A stretch of DNA of 64,000 nucleotides, from the NCBI RefSeq assembly GCF_001695625.1, contig NZ_MBPN01000012.1, positions 1 to 64,000 on the forward strand. The letters run 5' to 3'. Shown piece after piece: positions 19,033-27,961 of this stretch. Under the pieces are notes generated by a model, which had not been told where the DNA came from, did no database searches, and was given only the letters and a program-made list of their open reading frames with translations. The stretch comes from Pseudomonas defluvii (GTDB taxonomy: Bacteria; Pseudomonadota; Gammaproteobacteria; Pseudomonadales; Pseudomonadaceae). A program made the translations under genes and the position numbers. Numbering within the stretch: position 1 is the stretch's first letter; every line of letters starts with the position of its first letter.

Positions 19033-19070
19033 TATAAAAAATATTTCGACCCCAAGAGCCGACTTCGGGG
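19033..19070 (-). terminator. Intrinsic terminator downstream of the ZapE-like gene
   Basis: On the minus strand a 7-bp stem with one bulged base (CCCC-AAG paired with its complement, loop of 6) is followed by the T-rich run TATTTTTTAT. It lies about 110 bases past the ZapE-like stop and before the hcp start, separating the two units. Confidence 0.55.
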
Positions 19071-19178
19071 CCGTGAAAAATATGTCCTGATAAGGTTGTG
19101 GGTAGGTCGAGAAACCAGGGGGTCTGACCCTGATTGCACTTTCTGTTCCGTTGTCCCAAACCCCACGACCGCGAGGCT

Positions 19179-20279
19179 TCACCCTTGCGCAATCTGCTGC
19201 AACTGCCCAAGGCGGCTGCGGGTGCGGGCCAGGTCGTTGGCTGTCCCTTGCAGGGCGGCGTCCAATGGCTGTTCGCCAATCAGCACCAGATACTTGTCCT
19301 GGTCGTAGAGCACGTCAATCAGGTTGATGAAACGCTGCTGGGCGGCGATCGAACAGTCCGCCAGGTTTGGCAGGCCATCGATGACCCAATGCTCGAATCG
19401 CTGCGCCAATTGCAAGTAGTCGATGACGGCGGTGGGTTGCTCGCAGAGGGCCGCGAAGTCGAACGCAACACGCTCGCCGTCAACTAGCCAGGCCTGTACA
19501 TCACGTTTTCCCACTGCAAGGGCGGTGGGCTGCGCCGATGGCAGGTCGAGGGCTGCGCGTTGCTCGGCGTTGCCTGGCCACAGGTAGCAACCCTGGGTAA
19601 AACGCTGGTGGCTGCCACTGCCCGGCAGGCCCCGGTAGTCCTCGCCGCCTACTTCGACGACGTGCATATGCTGTTTGATCAGGCGGATGACCGGCTCGAA
19701 ACGCTGGTGGTAGAGCGGGTTTGGCAGCAGCCCTTCGGGCGGGTAGTTGGAGGTGACCAGCAGCAGGATACGTCGCTCGAACAACGCCTTGAACAGTTGG
19801 GTGATGAGCATGGCATCACCGATGTCATGGACATGGAACTCATCGAAGCACAGGACTTTGCAGTCCTCGAGCAACTCGTCAAGGGTGCAGGCCAGCGCAT
19901 TGTCGGCATGCCGATGACGGAACATGCCGTCGTGCAGCCGGGCGAAGAAGTCATGAAAGTGCAGGCGGCGTTTTTGCTCCAGGGTGATTGCCCGGAAGAA
20001 ACCCTCCAGCAACCAGCTTTTGCCGCGCCCGACACCGCCATAGAGGTACAGGCTGCGTGCCTGGCCCCGCGCCAGTTGTTCGACCTGCCCGGCCATGAAG
20101 CCGATCACCTGTTGCTGGCTGTGGCTCAGGGTATAGCCCTGTTCGTGGGCTTTGTGCTGGAACCACAGGCGCAACTGCTGAGCGGGGCCATCGTTGAGGG
20201 TAGAGCCGCGTTGCATACGCTGGCGCAAGCTGCGCAAGGGTGAGCGAATCCAGGACGAAGAGGGCGGCTTTGCAGTCAA
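19179..20279 (-). CDS. AFG1/ZapE-like P-loop ATPase
   Basis: This is a 366-residue ATPase of the AFG1/ZapE family, which in E. coli acts on the division ring. Walker A is YLYGGVGRGKSWLLEGF near residue 80 and Walker B is KVLCFDEFHVHDIGDAM. A sensor-like LLVTSNYPPEGL follows. The N-terminus differs from the usual ZapE, so it may be a second paralogue with its own role. The best start is TTG at 20279 with AAGGA 8 bases upstream; an internal ATG at 20216 is the alternative. It is monocistronic. Confidence 0.85.
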   Translation of the reverse strand: MTAKPPSSSWIRSPLRSLRQRMQRGSTLNDGPAQQLRLWFQHKAHEQGYTLSHSQQQVIGFMAGQVEQLARGQARSLYLYGGVGRGKSWLLEGFFRAITLEQKRRLHFHDFFARLHDGMFRHRHADNALACTLDELLEDCKVLCFDEFHVHDIGDAMLITQLFKALFERRILLLVTSNYPPEGLLPNPLYHQRFEPVIRLIKQHMHVVEVGGEDYRGLPGSGSHQRFTQGCYLWPGNAEQRAALDLPSAQPTALAVGKRDVQAWLVDGERVAFDFAALCEQPTAVIDYLQLAQRFEHWVIDGLPNLADCSIAAQQRFINLIDVLYDQDKYLVLIGEQPLDAALQGTANDLARTRSRLGQLQQIAQG

Positions 20280-20403
20280 CGTGGGGTCCTTGGCTTAAGG
20301 GGAACGAACAGCCCACCTAGAGCGAGCGCGGCTAATTTACCCAATAGCGACACAGGCGACCAGCGATCTTGAGACCCTGCGGTGTTACGGTGCCTTGAGG
20401 CTG

Positions 20404-21252
20404 TCAGTGTGCGGCGCGACGCTCACACAAGGCCTCCAGACTGTCGCGCAGTGCCGCGCCATCGTCGTCCAGCGCCGGGCGGGCGTAGAGTGCCAGTGTC
20501 AACCCGGCGATGGGCGCGAAGCCTTCATTGACACCCAGTACGCGATGGCTGGGTTCAACACTGCGTGCCGGGATCAGGCTAACCCCCAGGCCTGCACTCA
20601 CTGCCGCGCTGATGCTGGCCAGGCTGGTGCTTGAGTAACTGATACGCCAAGGGCGCCCGGCCGCTTCCAGCGCATGGATCATTTCCTGGCGATACAGCGC
20701 ACCTACCGGGAACACCACCAAGGGCACGGGGTCGGTTATCGGGTGTCTGGCACTGCTGACCCAAGCCAACGGTTCCGGCCAGTACGCATGACAGTCACTG
20801 TCAGCGCCCCATTGCTTGACCAGCAGCAGGTCCAGTTCGCCATTACGGTACAGGTGCAGCAGCGGCAGGCTGAGGCCGCACTCGACCTCCAGGCGCATAC
20901 GTGGTCGCTCGGCCAGCAGGTGGCTCAATGGCGTCGTGAGAATTTCGCCCGCGAAGTCATCCGGCACCCCAAGACGCAACGCCACCTCCGGTTGCTGAGG
21001 GCTCAGGGCGTGGCGCGCTTCCTCTTCCAGGCGCAGGATGCGCCGGGCGTAGCCCAGCAGCCGTTCGCCTGCTTCGGTCGGCCAGACCTGCCGCTGGCTG
21101 CGGTCCAGCAAACGGCAGCCCAGGCGTTGCTCCAACCGGATGATCTGTTGGCTGATGGTTGATTGGGTGAGGTGCAGGCGCTCGCCAGCGCGGGTGAAAC
21201 TGCCGGCTTCGACGACAGTGACGAAGCTGCGCAACAGTAAAGGGTCAAGCAT
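20404..21252 (-). CDS. LysR-family transcriptional regulator
   Basis: This 282-residue regulator has an N-terminal helix-turn-helix (AGSFTRAGERLHLTQSTISQ) and a LysR substrate-binding domain. ATG at 21252 (MLDPLLLRSF) is the usual start for this type; the frame opens 10 codons earlier. It is divergent from a CynX-like transporter, with a 101-base gap that contains a symmetrical site, so it probably controls that transporter. Confidence 0.9.
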   Translation of the reverse strand: MLDPLLLRSFVTVVEAGSFTRAGERLHLTQSTISQQIIRLEQRLGCRLLDRSQRQVWPTEAGERLLGYARRILRLEEEARHALSPQQPEVALRLGVPDDFAGEILTTPLSHLLAERPRMRLEVECGLSLPLLHLYRNGELDLLLVKQWGADSDCHAYWPEPLAWVSSARHPITDPVPLVVFPVGALYRQEMIHALEAAGRPWRISYSSTSLASISAAVSAGLGVSLIPARSVEPSHRVLGVNEGFAPIAGLTLALYARPALDDDGAALRDSLEALCERRAAH

Positions 21253-21272
21253 TCGAAATCCCACTGGCATGC

Positions 21273-21292
21273 ATGAAATCAATTAATTTCAT
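21273..21292. promoter_or_regulatory. Candidate operator between LysR and the CynX-like transporter
   Basis: ATGAAAT and ATTTCAT are perfect 7-bp arms around CAATTA, 20 bp in total, 20 bases from the LysR start. The site lies in the only gap shared by the two divergent genes. Confidence 0.5.
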
Positions 21293-21353
21293 ACTACCCC
21301 GGCGTCTCAGGATAATCACCGGCCTGTGTTGAATCTCATTAAAAGGCGCAAGC

Positions 21354-22583
21354 ATGAACAGCGAAATGAACGCGCACCTGAGTCGGACCGGCGCGCTCGG
21401 CTGGCTGTTGGTGGTGGCGGTGGCGATTAACCTGCGGCCGATCCTGACCAGCATCGGCCCGTTGCTGGAGGAGATTCGCAACAGCACCGGCCTGGGTTAC
21501 CAGCAGGCGGCACTGCTCACCGCGTTGCCGGTGTTGTGCATGGGCCTGGTACCGTTGCTGCAACCCTGGCTACGCCGCTGGCTGAGCGAGCACCACGGGA
21601 TGCTTGCCGGGCTTGCAGCCATTGCCCTGGCGTGTACCTGGCGCCTGTTTCTGCACAGTGGTACGGCGCTGATTGCCAGTGCCGCGTTGGCTGGCCTGGG
21701 TGTGGCTTTTATTCAGGCCTTGATGCCAGGCCTGGTAAATCGTTGGTTCCCCTCACGCCTGGCGTTGGCCATGGGCGTGTATTCGGCAGCGTTGATGAGC
21801 GGTGGTGGAATCGCCGCCGTGCTCGGCCCGCGGATCGCGGAAACGGCGGGGCACTGGCAGGCAGGACTTGGAGTGTGGCTGCTCCCGGCGCTGCTGGCCC
21901 TGGTCTTGTGGTGCGTGGCGCGCCCCAGCGCGGAGCAGGCGCGTAGTGGGGCAGAGGCCAGGCGACACTTTTTCGGCAGCCGCCGCGCGTGGTTGCTGGC
22001 GGGCTACTTTGGCCTGATCAACGGTGGTTACACCAGCATGGTTGCCTGGTTGCCGGCCTACTATCGGCAGATCGGTGGCAGCGCCCAGGGCGGCGGCGAG
22101 TTGATCGGCTTGATGACCATTTTCCAGGTGTTGGGTGCGTTGGGCCTGCCGTTGCTGTTGCGGCGTTTGGCTGATCGGCGCCCGGGGCTGTTATTGGCCC
22201 TGTTGTCACAGTTGCTGGGCTTTATCGGCCTGCTGATGCAGCCTTCATTATGGTCGGGGCTGTGGGTGGCGCTAATTGGTTTCGGCCTGGGCGCCTGCTT
22301 CAGCCTGAGCCTCACGCTCACCCTTGAACACTTGCGCGGCAAGCCTGCCGCGGCAGGCGCACTGGCAGCGTTTGTTCAAGGTATCGGTTTTATCATCACC
22401 GGCATCATTCCCTACCTGACAGGCTGGCTGCGGGATATCAGCGGCGATTTCCAGGCCTCCTGGCTGTTGCTGACCTTGACCGTGGTACTGATGCTCGTGG
22501 TGACCTTGCGTTTTTCTCCGGGCGGTTATGCCGGCGCCATGAGTGAAGAGGGTGAGCGTCAGGTGAGCCCTGTGGCCAGATGA
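21354..22583 (+). CDS. MFS transporter, CynX/NimT family
   Basis: This 409-residue membrane transporter has 12 predicted helices and belongs to the cyanate/nitroimidazole (CynX/NimT) branch. The first helix, LVVAVAINLRPILTSIGPLL, is the family signature, and GLVNRWFPSRLALAMGVYS is the conserved cytoplasmic segment. No cyanase gene is near, so cyanate is not implied; these proteins are mostly uncharacterised exporters. It is probably controlled by the divergent LysR protein. Confidence 0.85.
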   Translation: MNSEMNAHLSRTGALGWLLVVAVAINLRPILTSIGPLLEEIRNSTGLGYQQAALLTALPVLCMGLVPLLQPWLRRWLSEHHGMLAGLAAIALACTWRLFLHSGTALIASAALAGLGVAFIQALMPGLVNRWFPSRLALAMGVYSAALMSGGGIAAVLGPRIAETAGHWQAGLGVWLLPALLALVLWCVARPSAEQARSGAEARRHFFGSRRAWLLAGYFGLINGGYTSMVAWLPAYYRQIGGSAQGGGELIGLMTIFQVLGALGLPLLLRRLADRRPGLLLALLSQLLGFIGLLMQPSLWSGLWVALIGFGLGACFSLSLTLTLEHLRGKPAAAGALAAFVQGIGFIITGIIPYLTGWLRDISGDFQASWLLLTLTVVLMLVVTLRFSPGGYAGAMSEEGERQVSPVAR

Positions 22584-22704
22584 TGGGCGGCAGGTGTTTC
22601 CCCCGTGTAACCGAAGGCGTGCCGTTGATCCGCAAAACCTACGCGTCGTCTGTGCGACGCCACACTCAAGGGTGTCAGCCATTTCCATTTGGAGGGCAAC
22701 CCTC

Positions 22705-22947
22705 ATGAAAGCCCGTTGGGTGTTGGCATCGGCCTTGCTGGCCTGTACTGCTGTGCAGGCACAAGAAGCAGTACCGTTGTATCACTATGGCATGCCGCTG
22801 GATGTGGCCAAGGTGGTCAACCTGAGTGAGCCGGAGTCGATGCTGTGTGAGGTGGTAAAGGCACGTATGGTCTACAAGGACTCGGCCGGGCAAGTGCGTA
22901 GCCTGGACTACCTGAAACTGGCGCAAGCCTGCAACCATGGCGGTTGA
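22705..22947 (+). CDS. DUF2790-type small secreted protein
   Basis: This is an 80-residue protein with a signal peptide (MKARWVLASALLACTAVQAQ, cleavage after AQA or nearby) and a short mature part. The YHYGMPLDVAKVVNL and CEVVKARMVYKDSAGQVRSL segments are typical of DUF2790 proteins, which are small periplasmic proteins of unknown role and numerous in Pseudomonas. GGAGG lies 10 bases before the ATG. It is monocistronic. Confidence 0.85.
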   Translation: MKARWVLASALLACTAVQAQEAVPLYHYGMPLDVAKVVNLSEPESMLCEVVKARMVYKDSAGQVRSLDYLKLAQACNHGG

Positions 22948-23086
22948 TCCGCCGTCGTTGATGTTATGGCCTGAGTGCAGTCATGGTGTGGGTAGGTGCT
23001 GCTGAGTCTCGTTGAATGACCATGACCGCACACAAGGCTTTTGCCTGAGGTGAGTGAATCGGCGTAGCCTTGCCGTGTCAGCCGCA

Positions 23087-23719
23087 ATGGATTCGCCCAT
23101 GGCCCCGCGCAAACCCAGTATTCGCCAACGCAATATCGACAGTATTCTCCTCGCTGCGGAAAAGGTATTTGCCGAAAAAGGCTTTGCCGGCACTGCCATG
23201 GCCGACATTGCCGAGGCTGCCGAACTGCCGCGTAGCAATGTGCACTATTACTTCAGTACCAAGGCAGAGTTGTATCAGGCTGTAGTGCTCGGCTTGCTTG
23301 AGGTGTGGAAGCAGGATGCGCTGTGTTTCGAACTGTATGACGATCCGCGGATCGTGCTCAGCAGCTACATACGCGCCAAGATGAACCATTCGCGCAGCCG
23401 CCCCCATGGCTCCAAGGTCTGGGCCGATGAAATTATCCATGGTGCGCCCAACCTCGGCACGGCCCTTGATGACAGCCTGTGCGGCTGGGCGAAACTGAAA
23501 GAGGCGAAAATTCGTCAATGGGTCGAAGACGGACGCATCCTGCCGGTCGAGCCCTCAGGGTTGCTATATATGATCTGGGCCTCGACCCAACACTACGCCG
23601 ACTTCAGCCATCAGGTCAGCCTGCTGAACGCGCATCAGCCCCTCGATGACCTGCAGTTTGAGCGCGCCGTGCAGACCGTCACCTGCGTCATCTTGCGGGG
23701 TATCGGGCTGGAACCTTGA
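23087..23719 (+). CDS. TetR-family regulator, RutR-like
   Basis: This is a 210-residue repressor with an N-terminal helix-turn-helix (GFAGTAMADIAEAAELPRSN then VHYYFSTKAELY) and the long C-terminal domain seen in RutR/YcdC-type proteins (FELYDDPRIVLSSYIRAKM and SKVWADEIIHGAP). RutR controls pyrimidine breakdown in E. coli. A link to the pyrimidine operon 16 kb away is possible but unproven. No start has a good ribosome site: GTG at 23054 and ATGs at 23087 and 23099 are all possible. Confidence 0.82.
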   Translation: MDSPMAPRKPSIRQRNIDSILLAAEKVFAEKGFAGTAMADIAEAAELPRSNVHYYFSTKAELYQAVVLGLLEVWKQDALCFELYDDPRIVLSSYIRAKMNHSRSRPHGSKVWADEIIHGAPNLGTALDDSLCGWAKLKEAKIRQWVEDGRILPVEPSGLLYMIWASTQHYADFSHQVSLLNAHQPLDDLQFERAVQTVTCVILRGIGLEP

Positions 23720-23785
23720 GCGGCCACCCACTGGCAACGCCTGTTGTGGCATGCTTGCTGGCTTTGGTAACACCGGAATCAGGGA

Positions 23786-25204
23786 ATGAACGGGCAAGAT
23801 CTCAAGGACAGGCAGCAACTGCAGGCACGGCTTGAAAGGTGTGTTTCCGTGTATGCGCTGATCGACCCGTCTCAGGCGGGTGAGGGTGAAGACACGGTGT
23901 TGGATGGGGTTGAGGTCCGCTCGTTTGAGGCCGCCCCGCAATCCCTCGGCTTGGCGCTGAACAGTGAGTGGGAGCCCGAGTCCTGGTTGCTGCGCCTGAG
24001 CCCCTTGGCCATGGCGAGCTGGCCAGGGGAACGGCAGCCCGGCCTGAACTGGTTCAAGGTCGACTTCCGCCTGTCGTCATCACCCGATGCACAAGCGTCA
24101 CTGTATGCCTTCAGGGCGCTTGACGATGCGCGAACGCCTTTGGAAATCCTCGATGTGCAAGTGCTGGACAAAGGCGAGACGCTTCGCAAACTGGTGCGCT
24201 TTAGCCAATTGCGCGGCCTGCCGGTTTCCTCCAAAGCGAGTATTGCCGAGTTGTTCCAGCAGGCTACCGATAATTGTGATTGGCCGATGTTGGTCGTGCA
24301 TGATGTCGGCCAGGCTAACTGGAATTCACTGTATCCCGGTGCGATCTGCCCGTGCCGAGGCAAACACGCCGTGCTGTTCTACGACTGCGGTGTCCCGACA
24401 GGGTACAACTATGCCACCTTGCCCAGCCCGCCGTTGGACCCCTTTGCCAACGCGTCAGCCGAGGCACCGGTCATCCTGTCGCACTGGGACATGGACCACT
24501 GGGCTGGCGCTGCTGCCGGACAGCCGCTTTTCGGTGGCCGTGGTATTCGCATCGCGTGGGATCCACGGGCGCTTGATCGCCCCTGGATCGTACCCAATCA
24601 AGGGCGTGCGCAGAGCGGTCAGCGTGTTTCCAGCATGGGCTGGCGACTGGCGCTCGCCTTGGCGCGGCGGGGTAACCTCCACATCTGGCCGAGTCAGCTC
24701 AATGGCGTTGTCAGCCGTCAGGGCCATCGCATCATCAAGTGTCAGCCACAGGGTGGCCACAATGACAATAACAACACGGGCCTGGCCCTGCTGATCAATG
24801 CCGGTGCTTCAAGGCGTGAGCCACAGTACCTGTTAACGGTGGGCGATGCCGACTACTCGTCGTTGTACCTTCATTACCCGCAAGTTCGGGCGTGCGGCTA
24901 TCGAGGGCTGGTCGCCAGTCATCATGGTGGCAACATCAACAGTGCGCCGCCTGCGCCACTGGATCGCTGGAGCAAGCTGGTTTATTCACACGGCGCCCTG
25001 TACCACCATCCAACGCATGCTGCACGACTGGCCCACAGCGCCGCGGGCTGGCAACAGGTCCGCGAAACCCATCAGCGGCGTAATCGTCGTATTCGCGGAG
25101 GTGTTCAGCAACAGGTGGGCAGCGTGAGCCTGGGCATTCACGTTGAGCCCTGCCTTTGCGCGCACCTGGGTGTGCCTGCCGATGCCAACTGCCCGATTCA
25201 GTAA
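23786..25204 (+). CDS. MBL-fold metallohydrolase, ComEC-like, with extra N-terminal domain
   Basis: This 472-residue protein has no signal peptide. Residues 1-165 match no domain that I know. A metallo-beta-lactamase fold follows: VHDVGQANWNSLYPG near 171, FYDCG near 198, the metal motif HWDMDH at 233-238, VGDADYSSL, and VASHHGG. This layout resembles the soluble hydrolase domain of ComEC/Rec2 rather than small-molecule lactamases, so a phosphodiester or nuclease substrate is possible. The gene stands alone between TetR and GNAT genes. Function is unknown; the fold call is confident. Confidence 0.7.
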   Translation: MNGQDLKDRQQLQARLERCVSVYALIDPSQAGEGEDTVLDGVEVRSFEAAPQSLGLALNSEWEPESWLLRLSPLAMASWPGERQPGLNWFKVDFRLSSSPDAQASLYAFRALDDARTPLEILDVQVLDKGETLRKLVRFSQLRGLPVSSKASIAELFQQATDNCDWPMLVVHDVGQANWNSLYPGAICPCRGKHAVLFYDCGVPTGYNYATLPSPPLDPFANASAEAPVILSHWDMDHWAGAAAGQPLFGGRGIRIAWDPRALDRPWIVPNQGRAQSGQRVSSMGWRLALALARRGNLHIWPSQLNGVVSRQGHRIIKCQPQGGHNDNNNTGLALLINAGASRREPQYLLTVGDADYSSLYLHYPQVRACGYRGLVASHHGGNINSAPPAPLDRWSKLVYSHGALYHHPTHAARLAHSAAGWQQVRETHQRRNRRIRGGVQQQVGSVSLGIHVEPCLCAHLGVPADANCPIQ

Positions 25205-25217
25205 TGCCCGATCCGCT

Positions 25218-25703
25218 TTAGCGGTCGCCGCGCGCAAACGCGTGCAAGGTCTGGCCTTCCATCCGGTAGCGCACCCACTCATCCTGAGGCTGTGCGCCAA
25301 TCGATCGGTAGAACTGAATGGCGGGTTCGTTCCAGTCCAGTACGCTCCACTCCAGGCGGCCGCACCCCTTGTCGCAGGCTTCACGGGCGATATGGCGCAG
25401 CAACTGCTTGCCTGCGCCGCTACCGCGTTGGTCGGGGGTGATGTAAAGGTCTTCGAGGTAGATGCCGTTGCTGCCCAGCCAGGTGGAGTAGCTGAAAAAG
25501 TACACCGCGTAGCCGATGACCTGGCCATCGCGCTCGCAGATCAGCGCTTTGGCCGTCGCCTCAGGGCTGAACAGGCTGCGCTCGATATCGGCGAGGTTGG
25601 CGACCACTTCATGGCGGGCGCGTTCGTAGTCGGCGAGCTCGATGATCAGCTCGAGAATGCGCCCTGCGTCTTCAAGGCGGGCTGGGCGAATGTGCACGGT
25701 CAT
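25218..25703 (-). CDS. GNAT-family N-acetyltransferase
   Basis: This 161-residue single-domain acetyltransferase has the acetyl-CoA-binding segment DLYITPDQRGSGAGKQLL near residue 95 and the C-terminal EWSVLDWNEPAIQFYRSIGA. It resembles the spermidine/diamine acetyltransferase group (YFFSYSTWLGSNGIYLEDLY), but the substrate cannot be fixed. ATG at 25703 is preferred over the longer frame opening at 25739. It faces the MBL gene tail-to-tail with 13 bases between the stops. Confidence 0.85.
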   Translation of the reverse strand: MTVHIRPARLEDAGRILELIIELADYERARHEVVANLADIERSLFSPEATAKALICERDGQVIGYAVYFFSYSTWLGSNGIYLEDLYITPDQRGSGAGKQLLRHIAREACDKGCGRLEWSVLDWNEPAIQFYRSIGAQPQDEWVRYRMEGQTLHAFARGDR

Positions 25704-25777
25704 AAGTGAGGTTTCTGCGGGCAAGGGGTGGGCGACCATCGTAACCGTCAGGGTGTGATCGTCAACTCTGCCGGCAG

Positions 25778-25810
25778 GCCAGCACCCACACTGATTGCAT
25801 GGGTGCTGGC
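25778..25810 (-). terminator. Hairpin at the end of the paaA-paaZ operon
   Basis: GCCAGCACCCA and TGGGTGCTGGC form a perfect 11-bp stem with an 11-base loop, 37 bases beyond the paaZ stop. There is no T-run, so it may act as a 3' stabiliser or a factor-assisted terminator. Confidence 0.5.
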
Positions 25811-25847
25811 GTTCCTGCGGTCTAGCGGCGCACGCTTGCCGCGCGAA

Positions 25848-27902
25848 TCAGCCTTGGCGTTTTACCACCAGCGTCAAGATGTCGTAGCTGGCCACCAGCT
25901 CGCCGAGCTGGTTGGTAACTTCCACATCCCAGGCCACGACCCCTTGCGGGATACCCTGTGGGCTCTTTTTGCCCTGGTCGATCTTGCGCTTGCAGGTCAG
26001 GCGCGCCTGGATGGTGTCGCCGATGCCCACCGGATTGATAAACCGCAGGGTGTCCAGGCCATAGTTGGCCAGCACCGGGCCGGGTGCGGCGCTGACGAAC
26101 AGCCCAGCTGCCGCCGACAGCACAAAGTAACCATGGGCGATGCGTTTGCCGAACTGCGATTCCTTGGCGGCGATGTCATCGAAGTGCATGTAGAAATGGT
26201 CGCCCGACAGGCAGCCGAAGTTGACCAGATCGGCTTCGGTCACGGTACGTCGATGGGTCAGCAGTGACTCACCAATCTGCAGGTCTTCAAAGTGACGGCG
26301 GAACGGGTGTACCTCGGTTTCGATCACCTCGGCGCCACGTACGTATTCACCGGTAACGGCCATCAGCATGCTCGGTGAGCCTTGCACCGCGGCGCGCTGC
26401 AGGTAGTGCTTGACCGCGCGCAGGCCGCCCAGTTCCTCACCTCCGCCGGCTCGACCGGGGCCGCCGTGCTTGAGCTGTGGCAGTGGCGAGCCGTGCCCTG
26501 TGGACTCTACTGCCGCTTCGCGGTCCAGCACCAGAAGGCGCCCGTGCCAGGCGGCAGCGGCGGGTATCGCCTTGGCGGCGACCTGGCGATCATGGGTGAC
26601 CAGCGTTGCGACCAGGCTGCCTTTGCCGCGCGCTGCCAGCGCCAGGGCTTCGTCCAGATCGTCGTAGGCCATCAGTGTACTGACCGGGCCGAAGGCTTCG
26701 ATATCGTGAGCACCGCCCTCGGCATGTGGATTGCGCGCCTGGAGCAGGGTCGGGGCGAAGAACGCACCTTCCGCGACACCTTCGCCAACCGGGGCGAAAC
26801 CATCGCGCTCGCCGAACAGCAGGTCGCAGCTTTGCAGCAGGCTCTGTACACGTTCAGCGACATCGGCCTGTTGGCTATGGGAGGCGAGGGCGCCCATGCG
26901 TACGCCTTCCACCGATGGGTCGCCGACCACCACCTTGCTCAGGCGCTCGCGCAGGCGGCTAGCGACCGCGTCGATGTGCTTGGCCGGGACGATGGCGCGG
27001 CGGATGGCGGTACATTTCTGCCCGGCCTTGGTGGTCATCTCGCGGACCACTTCCTTGATGTAGAGGTCAAACTCCGGGTCGTCCGGGGTTACGTCCGGGC
27101 CCAGAATCGCGCAGTTCAGCGAATCGGCCTCGGCCGTGAAAGGTACCGAATTGCGGATCAGGTTCGGCGTGACGCGCAGTTTGGCGGCAGTGTCGGCAGA
27201 ACCGGTGAACGTGACCACGTCCTGGCCCTGCAAGCGGTCGAGCAAGTCGCCGGTGCCGCCGATCACCAATTGCAGGCTGCCGACCGGCAACAGGCCGGAC
27301 TGATCCATCAGGCGCACGACTGCCTCGGTCAGGTAGCTGGTGGAGGTGGCCGGCTTGACGATACACGGCATGCCCGCAAGGAAAGTCGGCGCAAACTTTT
27401 CCAGCATGCCCCAGATCGGGAAGTTGAAGGCGTTGATGTGCACGGCCAGGCCCGCGCGCGGCACCAGGATATGGCTACCGGCGAAGTGGCCTTGCTTGCC
27501 CAGCGGCATGGCCGGGCCTTCATGGACGATATTGCCCGAAGGCAGTTCACGGGTACCGATACCCGAGTAGGCGAACAGGGTGGCGTTGCCGCCTTCGATG
27601 TCGATCCAGCTGTCGGCACGGGTGGCGCCGCTGTGGTGCGACAGGGCATACAGCTGCTCCTTGCGTTCGCTCAGGTACAGCGCCAGGGCCTTCAGCCGGG
27701 CGGCACGCTGCTGGAAGTCCATGGCCATGAGCTCGGCCAGCCCACGGGCCCGTGCGTGTTCAATGGCTTCGGCGAAGTCTGGGCGCTCTTCGTGGCTGTA
27801 GGCCAGGACATGGCCGTCCAAAGCGCTGCGCAGGGGTTGAGCGCCGTGCTGGCCGATCCAGCGGCCGCCGATGAAGCTTTGCAAGGTTGGGGCGTGAGAC
27901 AT
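25848..27902 (-). CDS. paaZ: Bifunctional oxepin-CoA hydrolase / semialdehyde dehydrogenase PaaZ
   Basis: This enzyme opens the seven-membered oxepin-CoA ring and oxidises the resulting aldehyde to 3-oxo-5,6-dehydrosuberyl-CoA in phenylacetate breakdown. Of 684 residues, about 1-520 are aldehyde dehydrogenase, with the NAFNFPIWGMLEKFAPTFL segment and the nucleophile in GQKCTAIRR. The last 150 are a MaoC-type hydratase (SGDHFYMHFDDIAAKESQFG, AHGYFVLS). ATG at 27902 (MSHAPTLQSFIGG) is the normal family start; about 70 codons upstream in the frame are non-coding. It is the last gene of the paaA operon. Confidence 0.95.
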   Translation of the reverse strand: MSHAPTLQSFIGGRWIGQHGAQPLRSALDGHVLAYSHEERPDFAEAIEHARARGLAELMAMDFQQRAARLKALALYLSERKEQLYALSHHSGATRADSWIDIEGGNATLFAYSGIGTRELPSGNIVHEGPAMPLGKQGHFAGSHILVPRAGLAVHINAFNFPIWGMLEKFAPTFLAGMPCIVKPATSTSYLTEAVVRLMDQSGLLPVGSLQLVIGGTGDLLDRLQGQDVVTFTGSADTAAKLRVTPNLIRNSVPFTAEADSLNCAILGPDVTPDDPEFDLYIKEVVREMTTKAGQKCTAIRRAIVPAKHIDAVASRLRERLSKVVVGDPSVEGVRMGALASHSQQADVAERVQSLLQSCDLLFGERDGFAPVGEGVAEGAFFAPTLLQARNPHAEGGAHDIEAFGPVSTLMAYDDLDEALALAARGKGSLVATLVTHDRQVAAKAIPAAAAWHGRLLVLDREAAVESTGHGSPLPQLKHGGPGRAGGGEELGGLRAVKHYLQRAAVQGSPSMLMAVTGEYVRGAEVIETEVHPFRRHFEDLQIGESLLTHRRTVTEADLVNFGCLSGDHFYMHFDDIAAKESQFGKRIAHGYFVLSAAAGLFVSAAPGPVLANYGLDTLRFINPVGIGDTIQARLTCKRKIDQGKKSPQGIPQGVVAWDVEVTNQLGELVASYDILTLVVKRQG

Positions 27903-27961
27903 CAGGTGTTCTCCTACGTGAATAAGGCCGCTGCGCCAGCGCTGGCGCAGCGGGAGGGCGC

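Noticed and set aside
19120-19130. GGGTCTGACCC palindrome
   Set aside because: Short GC-rich dyad with no second copy or link to a mobile element found in the window; too little to call a repeat end.
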